From the NCBI GenBank assembly GCA_030651895.1, contig JAUSBR010000010.1:310001-374000 (forward strand): a stretch of 64,000 bases of DNA, read 5' to 3'. The notes below the pieces were generated by a model, which was not told the DNA's origin, made no database searches, and saw nothing but the letters and a program-made list of their open reading frames with translations. Of the stretch, positions 49,501-56,877 are shown piece after piece. The stretch is from Sideroxyarcus sp. (GTDB lineage: Bacteria > Pseudomonadota > Gammaproteobacteria > Burkholderiales > Gallionellaceae). The translations under genes and the position numbers were made by a program. Numbering within the stretch: position 1 is the first letter of the stretch; every line of letters starts with the position of its first letter.

Positions 49501-49633
49501 GTGCACGTCTGGACATCTCATCCACAGTGGACTTGTTGTCGATCAGGGACATGGCTCGCCGCAGGTCACCAGACAAGTTGGAAAGTTCCTGTTCGCCTTT
49601 TGCTGTTTTGATAAATACTGTTTTCTTGTCCAT
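46532..49633 (-). CDS. TolA-like coiled-coil, AsmA-like membrane protein
   Basis: A 1033-residue protein in three parts. Residues 1-80 carry the IKTAKG module shared with 44475-44984 (FIKTAKGEQELSN). Residues 100-630 are an Ala/Glu/Lys/Arg coiled coil with tandem repeats (KAEADAARIKAEQEAARVKA and EEKARREA types) that resembles TolA or IgA-binding-type rods. A transmembrane helix is at about 634-660 (ALGKIGFGLAVLALSAVVVL). The last 370 residues are an AsmA-like domain (DISLFSE-like ADILSLF, FDVSPTGQLSGNLNAEIKM). The helix orientation implies a cytoplasmic coiled coil and a periplasmic AsmA-like tail. AsmA relatives move lipids between membranes; a role here is inference. Confidence 0.85.
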   Translation of the reverse strand: MDKKTVFIKTAKGEQELSNLSGDLRRAMSLIDNKSTVDEMSRRAPPSLRDDLYEVLGELVAGEYIRDKNRPAEAKIVSPKITPPKIMAPKMFVPKQSTPSKSEELDFTSLASKPSFNPATAARTMGKDDEAELARAELEIAMAQSGMKPVVEDEASKEAKLRAKVAAAERARSELEAGIDAAKARASADAAAKAEAKARHEADVAARARAAAESKAMQEAANREQAEAKAKLEAAARMRAEQEAARETAKAQAALEAVAKSKAEADARVRAEIETAARARQVAEAKAKQDAEAARLKAEQEAARVKAELEAAAKAKAEADAARIRVEQEAARVKAELEAAAKAKAEADAARIKAEQEAARVKAELEAAKARAEAEAKALAAALAKQEAEEKARREAEEKARREAEEKARREAEEQVRLATEELARREAEATRLRAEQEAQAARIKTEQEAEAKARADAAASREAEERIRKEVVAAAAAQEVLARANSQKQTAKSEATSSFKIDLDNFLSEEQTPEDQLSPRPVDQTAEAEANARREAAQRAVAEAKAEAEKISKPDMAAEMARLKAEADVARQKAEEEERRRDEERALAAEQAKAWAEAEQRAQAQAKIEAEQAVQQAALSQAKAANKSVQRKRREPLALGKIGFGLAVLALSAVVVLPYVYPLQDYIAPLEQRLSAQLKQPVRIGSMSAASIPPKLQLQNVTVGTEQDLQIANVVLSADILSLFSETKVLSDVQLEDVSIKGSQLERLAPSLTSLGGDKQFPVRHFTLQNVKVVTDEVALPSLSGFAELDGQGAFTRIALHSADEKYSVDLQPDQGRWQLGVSLKETSLPLLSDIVFSDLSAKGILSDGEVNFTEMDAHIFKGILLGSAKLSWRKGWQLQGRLEAKTFELDKMFPRYGIKGEMYGEGTFTLNGDKLSQLGGARRLEASFTVKNGEIGAIDMVETARLLSRENLVGGRTRFDDLIGTVRVENGASDFRQLKIVSPMLSAGGSFDVSPTGQLSGNLNAEIKMRSGNNQMTLFGTLAEPKLRAGR
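48391..48480 (-). repeat. 24-base tandem repeat in the coiled coil
   Basis: Three and a half near-identical copies of a 24-base unit (minus strand) encode EEKARREA. The repeats are nearly perfect at nucleotide level, so recent slippage expansion is likely. Confidence 0.8.
48537..48788 (-). repeat. 84-base tandem repeat in the coiled coil
   Basis: Three copies of an 84-base unit, beginning at 48537, 48621 and 48705, encode a 28-residue block with the core AARIKAEQEAARVKAELEAA. Each copy differs by a few bases. Twenty-eight residues equal four heptads, so gain or loss of a unit lengthens the rod without breaking the coiled-coil register. Confidence 0.8.
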
Positions 49634-49771
49634 GATCCCAGTTTGATTTATTTACCTGCCAAGCATCCGTGAATGCGTAATGTTCCGCAAAAAAATCGGA
49701 ATTCTGCACTACACCGCGTTTCTCTTATTGACCAAGACGCTCACAATCATTAGTATAGCGCCCTCATCAAT

Positions 49772-49847
49772 TCCCTGATAGCTCAGTCGGTAGAGCGACG
49801 GACTGTTAATCCGCAGGTCCCTGGTTCGAGTCCAGGTCGGGGAGCCA
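49772..49847 (+). tRNA. tRNA-Asn (GUU)
   Basis: A 76-base tRNA with encoded CCA. The acceptor stem TCCCTGA pairs with TCGGGGA, the D loop contains GCTCAGTCGGTAGAGC, and the anticodon loop is CTGTTAA, giving anticodon GUU. The T loop GGTTCGAGTCC is standard. Its 3' part is repeated at 50525-50564, marking it as an integration target. Confidence 0.96.
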
Positions 49848-49854
49848 GAATATT

Positions 49855-49886
49855 AAAGGCCATCTTTCGAGGTGGCCTTTTTATTT
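49855..49886 (+). terminator. Terminator after tRNA-Asn
   Basis: AAAGGCCA and TGGCCTTT form an eight-base stem around a ten-base loop, followed by TTATTTT. It lies seven bases after the tRNA CCA. Confidence 0.85.
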
Positions 49887-49965
49887 TATGGCCGAAATTG
49901 GGGAAAGCCAGCAGCTCGTAATAAAAGCTGCCGAGTCGCAAAAAGATACAAATGGAGCAATACCA

Positions 49966-50502
49966 GTGACAAACGCACAACGCAAAGCACTCAGCCGCAT
50001 GGCTGAAATGAATTCAGCAAGTAACGACAGAAAGCCTGAACCAACGCACAGTAGCGCGTTCTGCCCGCATGAGGCAGGCGCGTATTACCTTGCGACGGTG
50101 GGGACTGTCGGCAAGATCATCAACCTATTCGCCAAGGAAATCGAGCCGCCCGTTTACACCTACACGATCACCAACATTCGTTTTGAACAGGATCCCGATA
50201 CTGGGAAATGGGTCTGGTTTGACGGGAAAGAAAAGCTATCCCCACGCAAAAACCAGGATGATTGGCGTCTTGGCAGCAAAAAGTTATATGCCTCACGCGA
50301 AGGTGCGGAGGCTGAGCTTCAGCGCGCGATGGCCAAGAACGGTGACCGGGTGACCAAGGTACATGACTTGCCAGACTGTATGACTAAACTAAGAAAAATC
50401 CGTAGCGCACATCATCCAGACCGCAATAACCCCGATTCCGACCATGATCTCTATCAGGCTGCTATCGAGAAAATTGACAGGATGCGTGCGATGAGTGCAT
50501 GA
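49966..50502 (+). CDS. J-domain-like protein on tRNA-Asn mini-island
   Basis: A protein of 178 residues from the GTG at 49966, which has GGAG eight bases upstream. An ATG at 49888 would give 204 residues but lies in the terminator without a ribosome binding site. The C-terminal 45 residues contain IRSAHHPDRNNPDSDHDLY, an HPD tripeptide in a J-domain-like context. The middle has a beta-rich segment (YTYTITNIRFEQDPDTGKWVWF). J-domain proteins stimulate Hsp70 ATPase. Many small phage or island proteins carry this degenerate form, and the partner is unknown. Codon use is less GC-rich than the flanks, consistent with transfer. Confidence 0.68.
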   Translation: MTNAQRKALSRMAEMNSASNDRKPEPTHSSAFCPHEAGAYYLATVGTVGKIINLFAKEIEPPVYTYTITNIRFEQDPDTGKWVWFDGKEKLSPRKNQDDWRLGSKKLYASREGAEAELQRAMAKNGDRVTKVHDLPDCMTKLRKIRSAHHPDRNNPDSDHDLYQAAIEKIDRMRAMSA

Positions 50503-50854
50503 ACCACACCGTAGCCTGACCGAGTAATCCGCAGGTCCCTGGTTCGAGTCTAGGTCGGAGCCAGACAAAAAAGGGCTAGCGCTATGCATTAGCCCTTTTG
50601 TTTTTCGGACGACATTTGAAGAAACGGAGAAAACAGAACGAGCGCCTGAGGTAATCAAGAGCCTCGACGAGTCCGCAAGCTTTAGCTTGAATTCGCCCTC
50701 GCGCCCTACCCGACAATTCCAGGCGAAAATAATATTATCTCCAAATAATCATATACATTCAAAGCATTTCCGCCTTGAAATACCTTTGGCATCTTGCATG
50801 CCACCAAGCTATCCCACCAGCGTTACAGTCAAGCCGATTGCTGCAACGAACAAT
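50503..50854. other. Intergenic tail of the mini-island
   Basis: The 352-base gap holds the attR-like tRNA fragment (50525-50564), then a hairpin AAGGGCTA/TAGCCCTT with a T-tract at about 50570-50606. It then contains AT-rich DNA without any ORF of coding character and ends just after the SPFH gene stop on the other strand. A short palindrome AAGCTTTAGCTT lies near 50679. No promoter or RNA gene was recognised. Confidence 0.55.
50525..50564 (+). repeat. attR-like fragment of tRNA-Asn
   Basis: Repeats the tRNA-Asn 3' end from the anticodon stem to the CCA with one substitution and a two-base deletion that breaks the acceptor stem, so it is not a functional tRNA. A terminator-like hairpin follows, as after the real tRNA. 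Confidence 0.75.
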
Positions 50855-51760
50855 TTACTTCTGCGTCTTCACGATACTCATCGCTGCTGCCACCATCGAG
50901 CCCATCTCGGCCAGGTTGCCCGGCAGGATGAGGGTGTTACCTTCCTTGGCGACATTGCCGAAGGCTTCGACGTATTTCTCCGCGACTTTGAGGTTGACGG
51001 CGTCCATGCCGCCGGGCGACTGGATGGCCAGAGCGACTTGCTGGATAGCCTGCGCGGTGGCGGATGCGACTGCGATGATCGCCGCGGCTTCACCTTGTGC
51101 GGTGTTGATGGCGGCCTGCTTCTCGCCTTCCGAACGCTGGATGAAGGCTTCGCGTTCACCGGTGGCGATGTTGATCTGTTCCTGCTTGCGGCCTTCGGAT
51201 GCGGCAATGAGGGCGCGCTTTTCGCGTTCGGCGGTGATCTGTGCCTGCATGGCGTGCAGGATTTCTTTTGGCGGGGTCAGGTCCTTGATCTCGTAGCGCA
51301 GCACCTTGACGCCCCAGCTGGTCGCGGCTTCGTCCAGCGCGGCCACCACGGCGCGGTTGATGTCGTCGCGCTCTTCGAAGGTCTTGTCCAGCTCCATCTT
51401 GCCGATGACGGAACGCAAGGTGGTCTGGGCGAGTTGGGTGATCGCCATGATGTAGTTGCTGGTGCCGTAGGAAGCGAGCTTGGGATCGGTCACCTGGAAA
51501 TACAGGATGCCGTCGACCTGCAGCTGGGTGTTGTCCTTGGTGATACAGACCTGGCTGGGCACGTCGAGCGGAATCTCCTTGAGCAGGTGCTTGTAGGCGA
51601 CGCGGTCGATGAACGGGATCACGATGTTCAAGCCGGGCAACAGGGCAGCATGGAATTTGCCGAGACGCTCGACCACCCAGGAATTCTGCTGCGGCACGAC
51701 CTTGAGTGCCTTGATGACGAAGATGACGGCTGCGACCAGTATGAACAGAGCGATTTCCAT
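50855..51760 (-). CDS. qmcA: SPFH/Band-7 (stomatin, QmcA-like) protein
   Basis: A 301-residue membrane-anchored SPFH protein. The N-terminal helix MEIALFILVAAVIFVIKALK anchors it. The Band-7 domain has VVPQQNSWVVERLGKFHAAL and ALDEAATSWGVKVLRYEIKD, followed by a long Ala/Glu-rich coiled coil with GEREAFIQRSEGEKQAA. Such proteins oligomerise into membrane scaffolds and often associate with the FtsH protease. It lies 9 bases downstream of the NfeD gene on the same strand, the usual SPFH-NfeD operon. Confidence 0.92.
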   Translation of the reverse strand: MEIALFILVAAVIFVIKALKVVPQQNSWVVERLGKFHAALLPGLNIVIPFIDRVAYKHLLKEIPLDVPSQVCITKDNTQLQVDGILYFQVTDPKLASYGTSNYIMAITQLAQTTLRSVIGKMELDKTFEERDDINRAVVAALDEAATSWGVKVLRYEIKDLTPPKEILHAMQAQITAEREKRALIAASEGRKQEQINIATGEREAFIQRSEGEKQAAINTAQGEAAAIIAVASATAQAIQQVALAIQSPGGMDAVNLKVAEKYVEAFGNVAKEGNTLILPGNLAEMGSMVAAAMSIVKTQK

Positions 51761-51769
51761 ATTGCCTCC

Positions 51770-52189
51770 TTATTGTTGTTTGCGATGCGTGAGCACCAGC
51801 GCAGATCCGCGCACTTCTGCGATGTAGAGCGTCCCTTCGCGCGGGATATCGGCAGATTCGAGCTCCGCATTCCATTCCGCACCACGGTAGAACACCCGTG
51901 CCGTACCGTCTTCGTTCCACTTGACGACTTTTACCGGCAGGCCGATGTCGAGGCTGGCATTTGAGGTATCACTGGATTGGGTGCTTTTCCAGCGCCTCAG
52001 CATGATCGTGCCGGCGATACCGGTGACAGCACTGAGCACCAGTTGCCATACCATGCCCATTCCCAGCAGTGCCGCCACGCCGCCCACCGCCATCGCGATG
52101 GCGACCACCAGCAGGTAGAAGGTGCCGGTGACCATTTCCAGGCCGACCAATATCAGGGCCAGCAAGAACCAGTAGATGTAGATTTCCAT
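51770..52189 (-). CDS. NfeD family protein
   Basis: A 139-residue membrane protein with two or three N-terminal helices (IYWFLLALILVGLEMVTGTF and the next AMAVGGVAALLGMGM). A C-terminal OB-fold-like domain follows (GLPVKVVKWNEDGTARVFYRG). The short NfeD forms lack the ClpP-like protease domain and pair with an SPFH protein, exactly as here. They are thought to regulate membrane microdomains. The start at 52189 is 420 bases from the stop and fits the family length. Confidence 0.9.
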   Translation of the reverse strand: MEIYIYWFLLALILVGLEMVTGTFYLLVVAIAMAVGGVAALLGMGMVWQLVLSAVTGIAGTIMLRRWKSTQSSDTSNASLDIGLPVKVVKWNEDGTARVFYRGAEWNAELESADIPREGTLYIAEVRGSALVLTHRKQQ

Positions 52190-52385
52190 GACTCCCTTTC
52201 TTTCCGTTGCGCGCCCGTGCGGAAGCAGGATGCAATCTAGCAGCAAAGCCGCTCTTCGCAAATATCTAAAAAGATATAGACCTCCGACTAGGCCAAATTA
52301 GCCCTAATGTTTTTCAGCCTTCTGCCGAAGGATATCAGCAACCCTGTGTTTTGATGTGATCAAACTGTTCCAGTAAGGAGAAAGC

Positions 52386-54446
52386 ATGTTCCGGTTTCTC
52401 GATGGCCTAAGCATACGCAACAAGATATGGTTGATGGTGGCGCTGTTCCTCGGCGCGATCATCGCAGGTAGTGTCGTGGATGTGATTTCCATGCGCGATA
52501 CGTTGTGGGCGGAGAAACAGTTGAAGACACGACATCTGGTCGAGACTGCCTACAGTGTACTGGCGCGTACCTATGAGTTGCAGAAGTCGGGGGTTGTGTC
52601 CGAGGCGGCGGCCCGCGCCGAGGCGATCGCGACCATCAAGGCTTTGCGCTACGAGGATAAGGAATATTTCTGGATCAACGATCTTGGCAAACCCTACCCC
52701 ACCATGATCATGCACCCGACGGTGCCCGCACTGGACGGCAAGGTATTGGATGCGGAGAAGTTCAATTGTGCGACAAGCCAGAGCTTTGGCGATGCGGGAG
52801 CGCCGGTCGCGACCAACGGCAAGAAGAACCTGTTCGTGGCCTTTGTCGAGGTGGTGGACAAAAACGGCAAGGGCTTCGTCACTTATAACTGGCCCAAGCC
52901 CAAGGCGGGCGGCGGTACCTCGGATGAGTTGTATCCCAAGTTGTCCTATGTAAAGAAGTTCGAGCCGTGGGGTTTGCTCATCGGCTCGGGCATCTATGTG
53001 GATGATGTGGATGCTGCGGTGAGTCACCGTGCCTGGCATACCGCCGGGATCGTACTGGCCTCCAGCATCGTGCTGTTGTTGCTGGCGGGTATGTTGCGGC
53101 GAAGCATCACCCGTCCGCTGGATGAAGTGGCGCATGCGATGCACGAGATCGTCGAGGGCGATGGCGACCTGACGCAGCGCCTGCCCGAACACGGCGGCCG
53201 GGAGGTGCGGCGTCTGGCCTCCGGTTTCAATCTGTTCGCGGCCAAGATCCAGCAGGCGATGCTGCGCGTGGTGGAAGCGACGCATCTCATCAACGCAGAC
53301 TCGGCGCGCCTATCGTCGGTAGCGCAGCAGACTGGAGCCAGCATCGCGCTACAGGACCAGGAAACGGCTGCAGTAGCGCAGGCGGTGCAAGGCATGCTGG
53401 AAAAGGTGCGCCATGTGGCGGAACACGCCGGCAACGCGGTGACCGCGGCACAGCAGGCGGATAGCGAGGCGAACACCGGCATGAAAGTGGTCGGTGAGAC
53501 CATCTCTTCGATACGGTCGGTGGCGGATGAGGTCGGTCGTGCCGCGCAGGTGATCGCCGAGCTGGCAGATGACAGCCGCAACATCGGCACGATACTGGAT
53601 ACGATCAAGGGCATCGCCGACCAGACCAATCTGCTGGCACTCAATGCGGCGATCGAGGCGGCGCGCGCGGGCGAACAGGGGCGCGGATTCGCGGTGGTGG
53701 CGGACGAGGTGCGCAAGCTGGCACAGAGCACGCAGGAGGCGACATCGCAGATACAGAAGCTGATCGAGCGTTTGCAGGAGAAATCGCTGGCGGCGGTAAA
53801 GGTGATGGAAGAAGGTCGTCAGCGCGTTGATGCCAGCGTCGGTCAGGCGGGGACGGCCGGAGAATCCCTGGACAAGATCACCAAGTCAGTGGTGAGCATA
53901 CGCGATATGAACGATGAGATCGCCATCTCGGCCAAGGAACAATTGAGCGTCGCCGAGGGTATCAACAACAGTCTGGCGACCATCAACCAGATGGCGAGCG
54001 AGACATCCGCCGGGGTGCGCAGCAACGAAGAAGCAGTAGCCGATCTGGCCAAATTGCTGGATCAACTGAAGGTGCTGATCGGCCAGTTCAAGGTAGGCAG
54101 CAGCAAGCTGGATCTGTCGGACGCCCAGTCTGCCCACTTGAACTGGAAAGTGCGACTGCGTTCGTTCCTCGATGGCCGCGCGACACTGACCGAAGGAGAA
54201 GCCGTCTCGCACCAGCAATGCACTTTCGGGAAATGGTATTACGACGAGGGTGTGAAACAGTTCGGCCATATCCGGGAATTGCGCGATCTAGAAGAACCGC
54301 ATGCCGAGCTGCACCGCACGATCAAAGATATCGTCAAAGCGATGAAATCCGGCGACAAAGCCACTGCCGAACGGCTGTATGCCGGTGTGGACAGCCTTTC
54401 CAGACGCATCGTGGCCCTGCTGGAGGCGGCAGAAGACAAGGCCTGA
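52386..54446 (+). CDS. Methyl-accepting chemotaxis protein with Cache and CZB domains
   Basis: A 686-residue chemoreceptor. After a first transmembrane helix ([19 protein letters not shown]) comes an sCache_2-like periplasmic sensor ([19 protein letters not shown]). A second helix ([16 protein letters not shown]) and HAMP domain follow, then the cytoplasmic signalling hairpin with the core [20 protein letters not shown]. The C terminus is a CZB zinc-binding domain beginning [14 protein letters not shown] and containing [13 protein letters not shown] and LHRTIKDIV, with the His/Cys ligands. CZB domains respond to zinc or oxidative stress; Cache ligands are usually organic acids. No other chemotaxis gene is nearby. 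Confidence 0.95.
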   Translation: MFRFLDGLSIRNKIWLMVALFLGAIIAGSVVDVISMRDTLWAEKQLKTRHLVETAYSVLARTYELQKSGVVSEAAARAEAIATIKALRYEDKEYFWINDLGKPYPTMIMHPTVPALDGKVLDAEKFNCATSQSFGDAGAPVATNGKKNLFVAFVEVVDKNGKGFVTYNWPKPKAGGGTSDELYPKLSYVKKFEPWGLLIGSGIYVDDVDAAVSHRAWHTAGIVLASSIVLLLLAGMLRRSITRPLDEVAHAMHEIVEGDGDLTQRLPEHGGREVRRLASGFNLFAAKIQQAMLRVVEATHLINADSARLSSVAQQTGASIALQDQETAAVAQAVQGMLEKVRHVAEHAGNAVTAAQQADSEANTGMKVVGETISSIRSVADEVGRAAQVIAELADDSRNIGTILDTIKGIADQTNLLALNAAIEAARAGEQGRGFAVVADEVRKLAQSTQEATSQIQKLIERLQEKSLAAVKVMEEGRQRVDASVGQAGTAGESLDKITKSVVSIRDMNDEIAISAKEQLSVAEGINNSLATINQMASETSAGVRSNEEAVADLAKLLDQLKVLIGQFKVGSSKLDLSDAQSAHLNWKVRLRSFLDGRATLTEGEAVSHQQCTFGKWYYDEGVKQFGHIRELRDLEEPHAELHRTIKDIVKAMKSGDKATAERLYAGVDSLSRRIVALLEAAEDKA

Positions 54447-54455
54447 GCATTTCCG

Positions 54456-54502
54456 TTGACAGCAGAACGAACGTTCTCTACCATGCAAGAACGTTCGTTC
54501 TG
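54456..54502 (+). promoter_or_regulatory. umuDC promoter with paired GAAC-N4-GTTC operators
   Basis: TTGACA (54456-54461) and TACCAT (54479-54484) spaced by 17 bases form the promoter. Over it lie two GAAC-N4-GTTC sites, 54465-54476 and 54489-54500. They are the inner parts of a perfect 15-base inverted repeat (54463-54477 and 54488-54502) with a 10-base spacer. GAAC-N4-GTTC is the Gram-positive (Cheo-box) LexA target, not the CTGT-N8-ACAG usual for betaproteobacteria, so the repressor may be an unusual LexA. No lexA gene is in the window. Confidence 0.72.
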
Positions 54503-54514
54503 TTGGATATCGCC

Positions 54515-54994
54515 ATGACCAGTCTCAACCACCACCCTACCAGCCCCGCGCGCCGCGCCGCTTCTTCCACCCTGCTGTCACTCACACACCCGAACAAATC
54601 GATGTTCGAGCGCCAGCGTGCCCTGTTGCGCAAGGCCGTACCGGCAGGCTTCCCCTCGCCCGCCGACGACTACGTCGAGCGCCGCCTGAGCCTTGACGAG
54701 CACCTGATCCAGCACCGCGAATCGACCTTCTTCATGCGCGTGGCCGGACATTCGATGCGCGAGTTGGGTATTTTCGACGGCGATCTGCTGGTGGTGGACC
54801 GTTCGGTGCCCGCCGCCCACGGCAGCGTGGTGGTAGCGGTGCTGGACGGCGAGTTCACCGTAAAGCAGTTGCTGTACACGCCGCAAGGCAAGGTGCTGCG
54901 CGCCGCGCATCCGGATTATCCGGAGGTGGTGGTCAAGCCGGAGCAGGATTTTTCCATCTGGGGTGTGGTGCAGTGGAACGTGCACAGGGTGTGA
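54515..54994 (+). CDS. umuD: Translesion polymerase accessory protein UmuD
   Basis: S24 LexA-like autoprotease of 159 residues without a DNA-binding domain. RecA-stimulated self-cleavage at an Ala-Gly bond (VPAG-FPSP near residue 45) activates it. The catalytic serine is in VAGHSMREL and the lysine in EFTVKQLL. Its N terminus before the cleavage site is about 20 residues longer than in E. coli UmuD and Ser/Pro/His-rich. The start follows a paired operator. The umuC start overlaps its stop. UmuD'2C is DNA polymerase V. Confidence 0.93.
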   Translation: MTSLNHHPTSPARRAASSTLLSLTHPNKSMFERQRALLRKAVPAGFPSPADDYVERRLSLDEHLIQHRESTFFMRVAGHSMRELGIFDGDLLVVDRSVPAAHGSVVVAVLDGEFTVKQLLYTPQGKVLRAAHPDYPEVVVKPEQDFSIWGVVQWNVHRV

Positions 54995-56271
54995 AAACCC
55001 GTGCCATCGCACTGATCGACTGCAACAACTTCTTCGTTTCCTGCGAGCGTCTGTTCCGCCCCGATCTGGAAGGCAAACCCGTGGTGGTGCTATCCAACAA
55101 CGACGGTTGCGTGGTGTCGCGTTCGCAGGAGGTCAAAGACCTGGGGATGAAGATGGCCGTGCCCTGGTATCAGATGAAGGACATGGCCAAACGCCACGGC
55201 ATCGTCGCCTTCTCGTCCAATTACGAGCTGTATGCCGATCTTTCCAACCGCGTGATGTCGCTGCTGGCGCAGTTCAGCCCCGAGCAGGAGGTGTATTCCA
55301 TCGACGAGTCTTTCCTCGATATCACCGGCATCGCGCTCGATCACACGGAGTATGCGCAGCAGATACGCGAGACCGTTCGCCGCTGCATCGGCATCCCGGT
55401 GTGCGTGGGCGTCGCGGCGAGCAAGACGCTGGCCAAGCTGGCCAATCATGTGGCGAAGAAGAATGCGCGCTTCGGCGGGGTGTGCGACCTCAATGCACTG
55501 ACGGAACGGGAACTCGACGAGCTGTTCGCCGCTATCGACGTGCGCGAGATATGGGGGGTGGGCAGACGCAGTGCCGACAGGCTGAACGAGATGGGCATCC
55601 GTTCCGTGCTCGACCTGAAACGCACGCCGGCCAAACGCCTGCGTGACGAATTCAGCGTGGTGCAGGAACGCATCGTGGAAGAACTGAACGGCACGGCCTG
55701 CCTGGAGCTGGATGATGTGGTGCCCGACAAGCAGCAGATCATCTGCTCGCGTTCGTTCGGTACGCCGACTTCTTTATTGTCCGATCTGGAGCAGGCGGTG
55801 GTCGCCTATACCACGCGCGCGGCGGAGAAGTTGCGCCTGCAGCATTCACTGGCCGGCGGCATCCAGGTGTATATCCGTACCAGCCCGCACCGGGAACGCG
55901 ATCCGCAGTACCAGCAGGCGATGCTGGTGCCCTTGCAAGAACCGACCGACGACACGCGCCTGCTCTGCCATGCGGCATTGCGCGGCTTGCGCCGGATCTA
56001 CCGCGCGGGCTATGCCTATCAGAAGGCCGGGGTGATGCTGAGCGGGATCATCCCCGCCTCGGTCCGGCCGCGGACATTTTTCGACGATGCTGAGGCGCAG
56101 CAGAAGTCGCATGCGCTGATGCGCACGCTGGACCGCATCAATCGCAGCATGGGCAGCGGCACGGTGAAACTTCTGGGTGAAGGCTACGATACTTCCTGGG
56201 CGATGCGCAGGGACCACCGGTCCAAGCGTTGCACCACCGAGTGGAGCGAGTTGTGCCGGGCGCGCGCCTGA
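54991..56271 (+). CDS. umuC: Y-family DNA polymerase UmuC
   Basis: Catalytic subunit of polymerase V, 426 residues, for damage tolerance. The palm motifs LIDCNNFFVSCE (first Asp) and VYSIDESFLDITG (Asp-Glu pair) are intact. KLANHVAKKNARFGG and VGRRSADRLNEMG (helix-hairpin-helix in the thumb) follow, and the little-finger domain is complete. The GTG at 54991 overlaps the umuD stop (GTGA) and gives a start equivalent to E. coli UmuC; a GTG at 54973 is an alternative. It converges with the bacteriohemerythrin gene with no gap. Confidence 0.95.
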   Translation: MKTRAIALIDCNNFFVSCERLFRPDLEGKPVVVLSNNDGCVVSRSQEVKDLGMKMAVPWYQMKDMAKRHGIVAFSSNYELYADLSNRVMSLLAQFSPEQEVYSIDESFLDITGIALDHTEYAQQIRETVRRCIGIPVCVGVAASKTLAKLANHVAKKNARFGGVCDLNALTERELDELFAAIDVREIWGVGRRSADRLNEMGIRSVLDLKRTPAKRLRDEFSVVQERIVEELNGTACLELDDVVPDKQQIICSRSFGTPTSLLSDLEQAVVAYTTRAAEKLRLQHSLAGGIQVYIRTSPHRERDPQYQQAMLVPLQEPTDDTRLLCHAALRGLRRIYRAGYAYQKAGVMLSGIIPASVRPRTFFDDAEAQQKSHALMRTLDRINRSMGSGTVKLLGEGYDTSWAMRRDHRSKRCTTEWSELCRARA

Positions 56272-56775
56272 TCAGGCGGCTTTCCAGAGTTCCCACCACT
56301 TCTTGGAATTGGACATGGCCGCGAATTCGGCGGTGGCTTCGCGCTCCCACACATCAACCGAGAACCCGACCTCCTGCAAAGCGGCGCTGTATTTCGTATC
56401 CACCCCCTGGATATGCTCCTTGAGCCAGGTCTTGAGGAAAGTCAGCATCTCGAAATAGATCGGCTTGTCTTCAAGCATGTGTTTCTTTGCCAGCTGGTCC
56501 AGTTCCGCCAGCAGCTTCCTGTGCTCGGCAATATGCGGTTCGAGGTCTTTGTATTTCGCCTGCCGCATCAGCCGTTCTTCCAGCGCAAAATGCGTCTGCG
56601 TGTAACTGACCAGCGCATCCAGTATCCCGGCGATGGCACGGTCACCCTCGCGCTTGGATACCGCGACAAAGAGCCGGTTGAGGATGTTGACCAGCTCCTG
56701 ATGCTGGTTGTCGATGGTCTTGATGTTGACACTGTAGTCCGGAGACCATTTGAAGAAGACTTCGTCGTTAGCCAT
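56272..56775 (-). CDS. Bacteriohemerythrin
   Basis: A 167-residue oxygen-binding di-iron protein. All seven metal ligands are visible: His in TIDNQHQELVNIL, His and Glu in THFALEERLM, the HIAEHRKLL pair and HIQGVD with the last His and Asp. Domain length exceeds the usual 135 by a helical C-terminal tail of about 30 residues (EVGFSVDVWEREATAEF). Such proteins store or sense oxygen and deliver it to methane- or iron-oxidising enzymes, or signal. The ATG at 56775 has GGGAG five bases upstream. A c-di-GMP-I riboswitch lies about 110 bases upstream in the leader. Confidence 0.94.
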   Translation of the reverse strand: MANDEVFFKWSPDYSVNIKTIDNQHQELVNILNRLFVAVSKREGDRAIAGILDALVSYTQTHFALEERLMRQAKYKDLEPHIAEHRKLLAELDQLAKKHMLEDKPIYFEMLTFLKTWLKEHIQGVDTKYSAALQEVGFSVDVWEREATAEFAAMSNSKKWWELWKAA

Positions 56776-56877
56776 GTGCGCTCCCAATGAACATTCAGTC
56801 ACGATTCGATACATGAGAAAAGCCCTACAGCGGCCAAACGGGGAGGTGCCAAGACGGGCTCAGGGAAGAACACCCTG

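Larger units (their letters stand above)
49807..50564 (+). mobile_element. Mini-island (about 0.7 kb) at tRNA-Asn
   Basis: The 26 bases from 49807 (TAATCCGCAGGTCCCTGGTT and following) recur exactly at 50525-50550. The match continues with one substitution and a two-base deletion to AGCCAGA at 50564. These behave like attL (within the intact tRNA) and attR. The 720-base interval holds one gene encoding a J-domain-like protein, and each repeat is followed by a terminator-like hairpin. No integrase is present, so it is a remnant of a larger island or a satellite mobilised in trans. Confidence 0.65.

Noticed and set aside
50525-50564. A second tRNA-Asn
   Set aside because: Only the 3' half is present and a deletion breaks the acceptor stem, so it is an attachment-like repeat.
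54447-54514. A CTGT-N8-ACAG LexA box upstream of umuD
   Set aside because: I looked for it and found no match; the only operator-like sequences are the GAAC-N4-GTTC pair.
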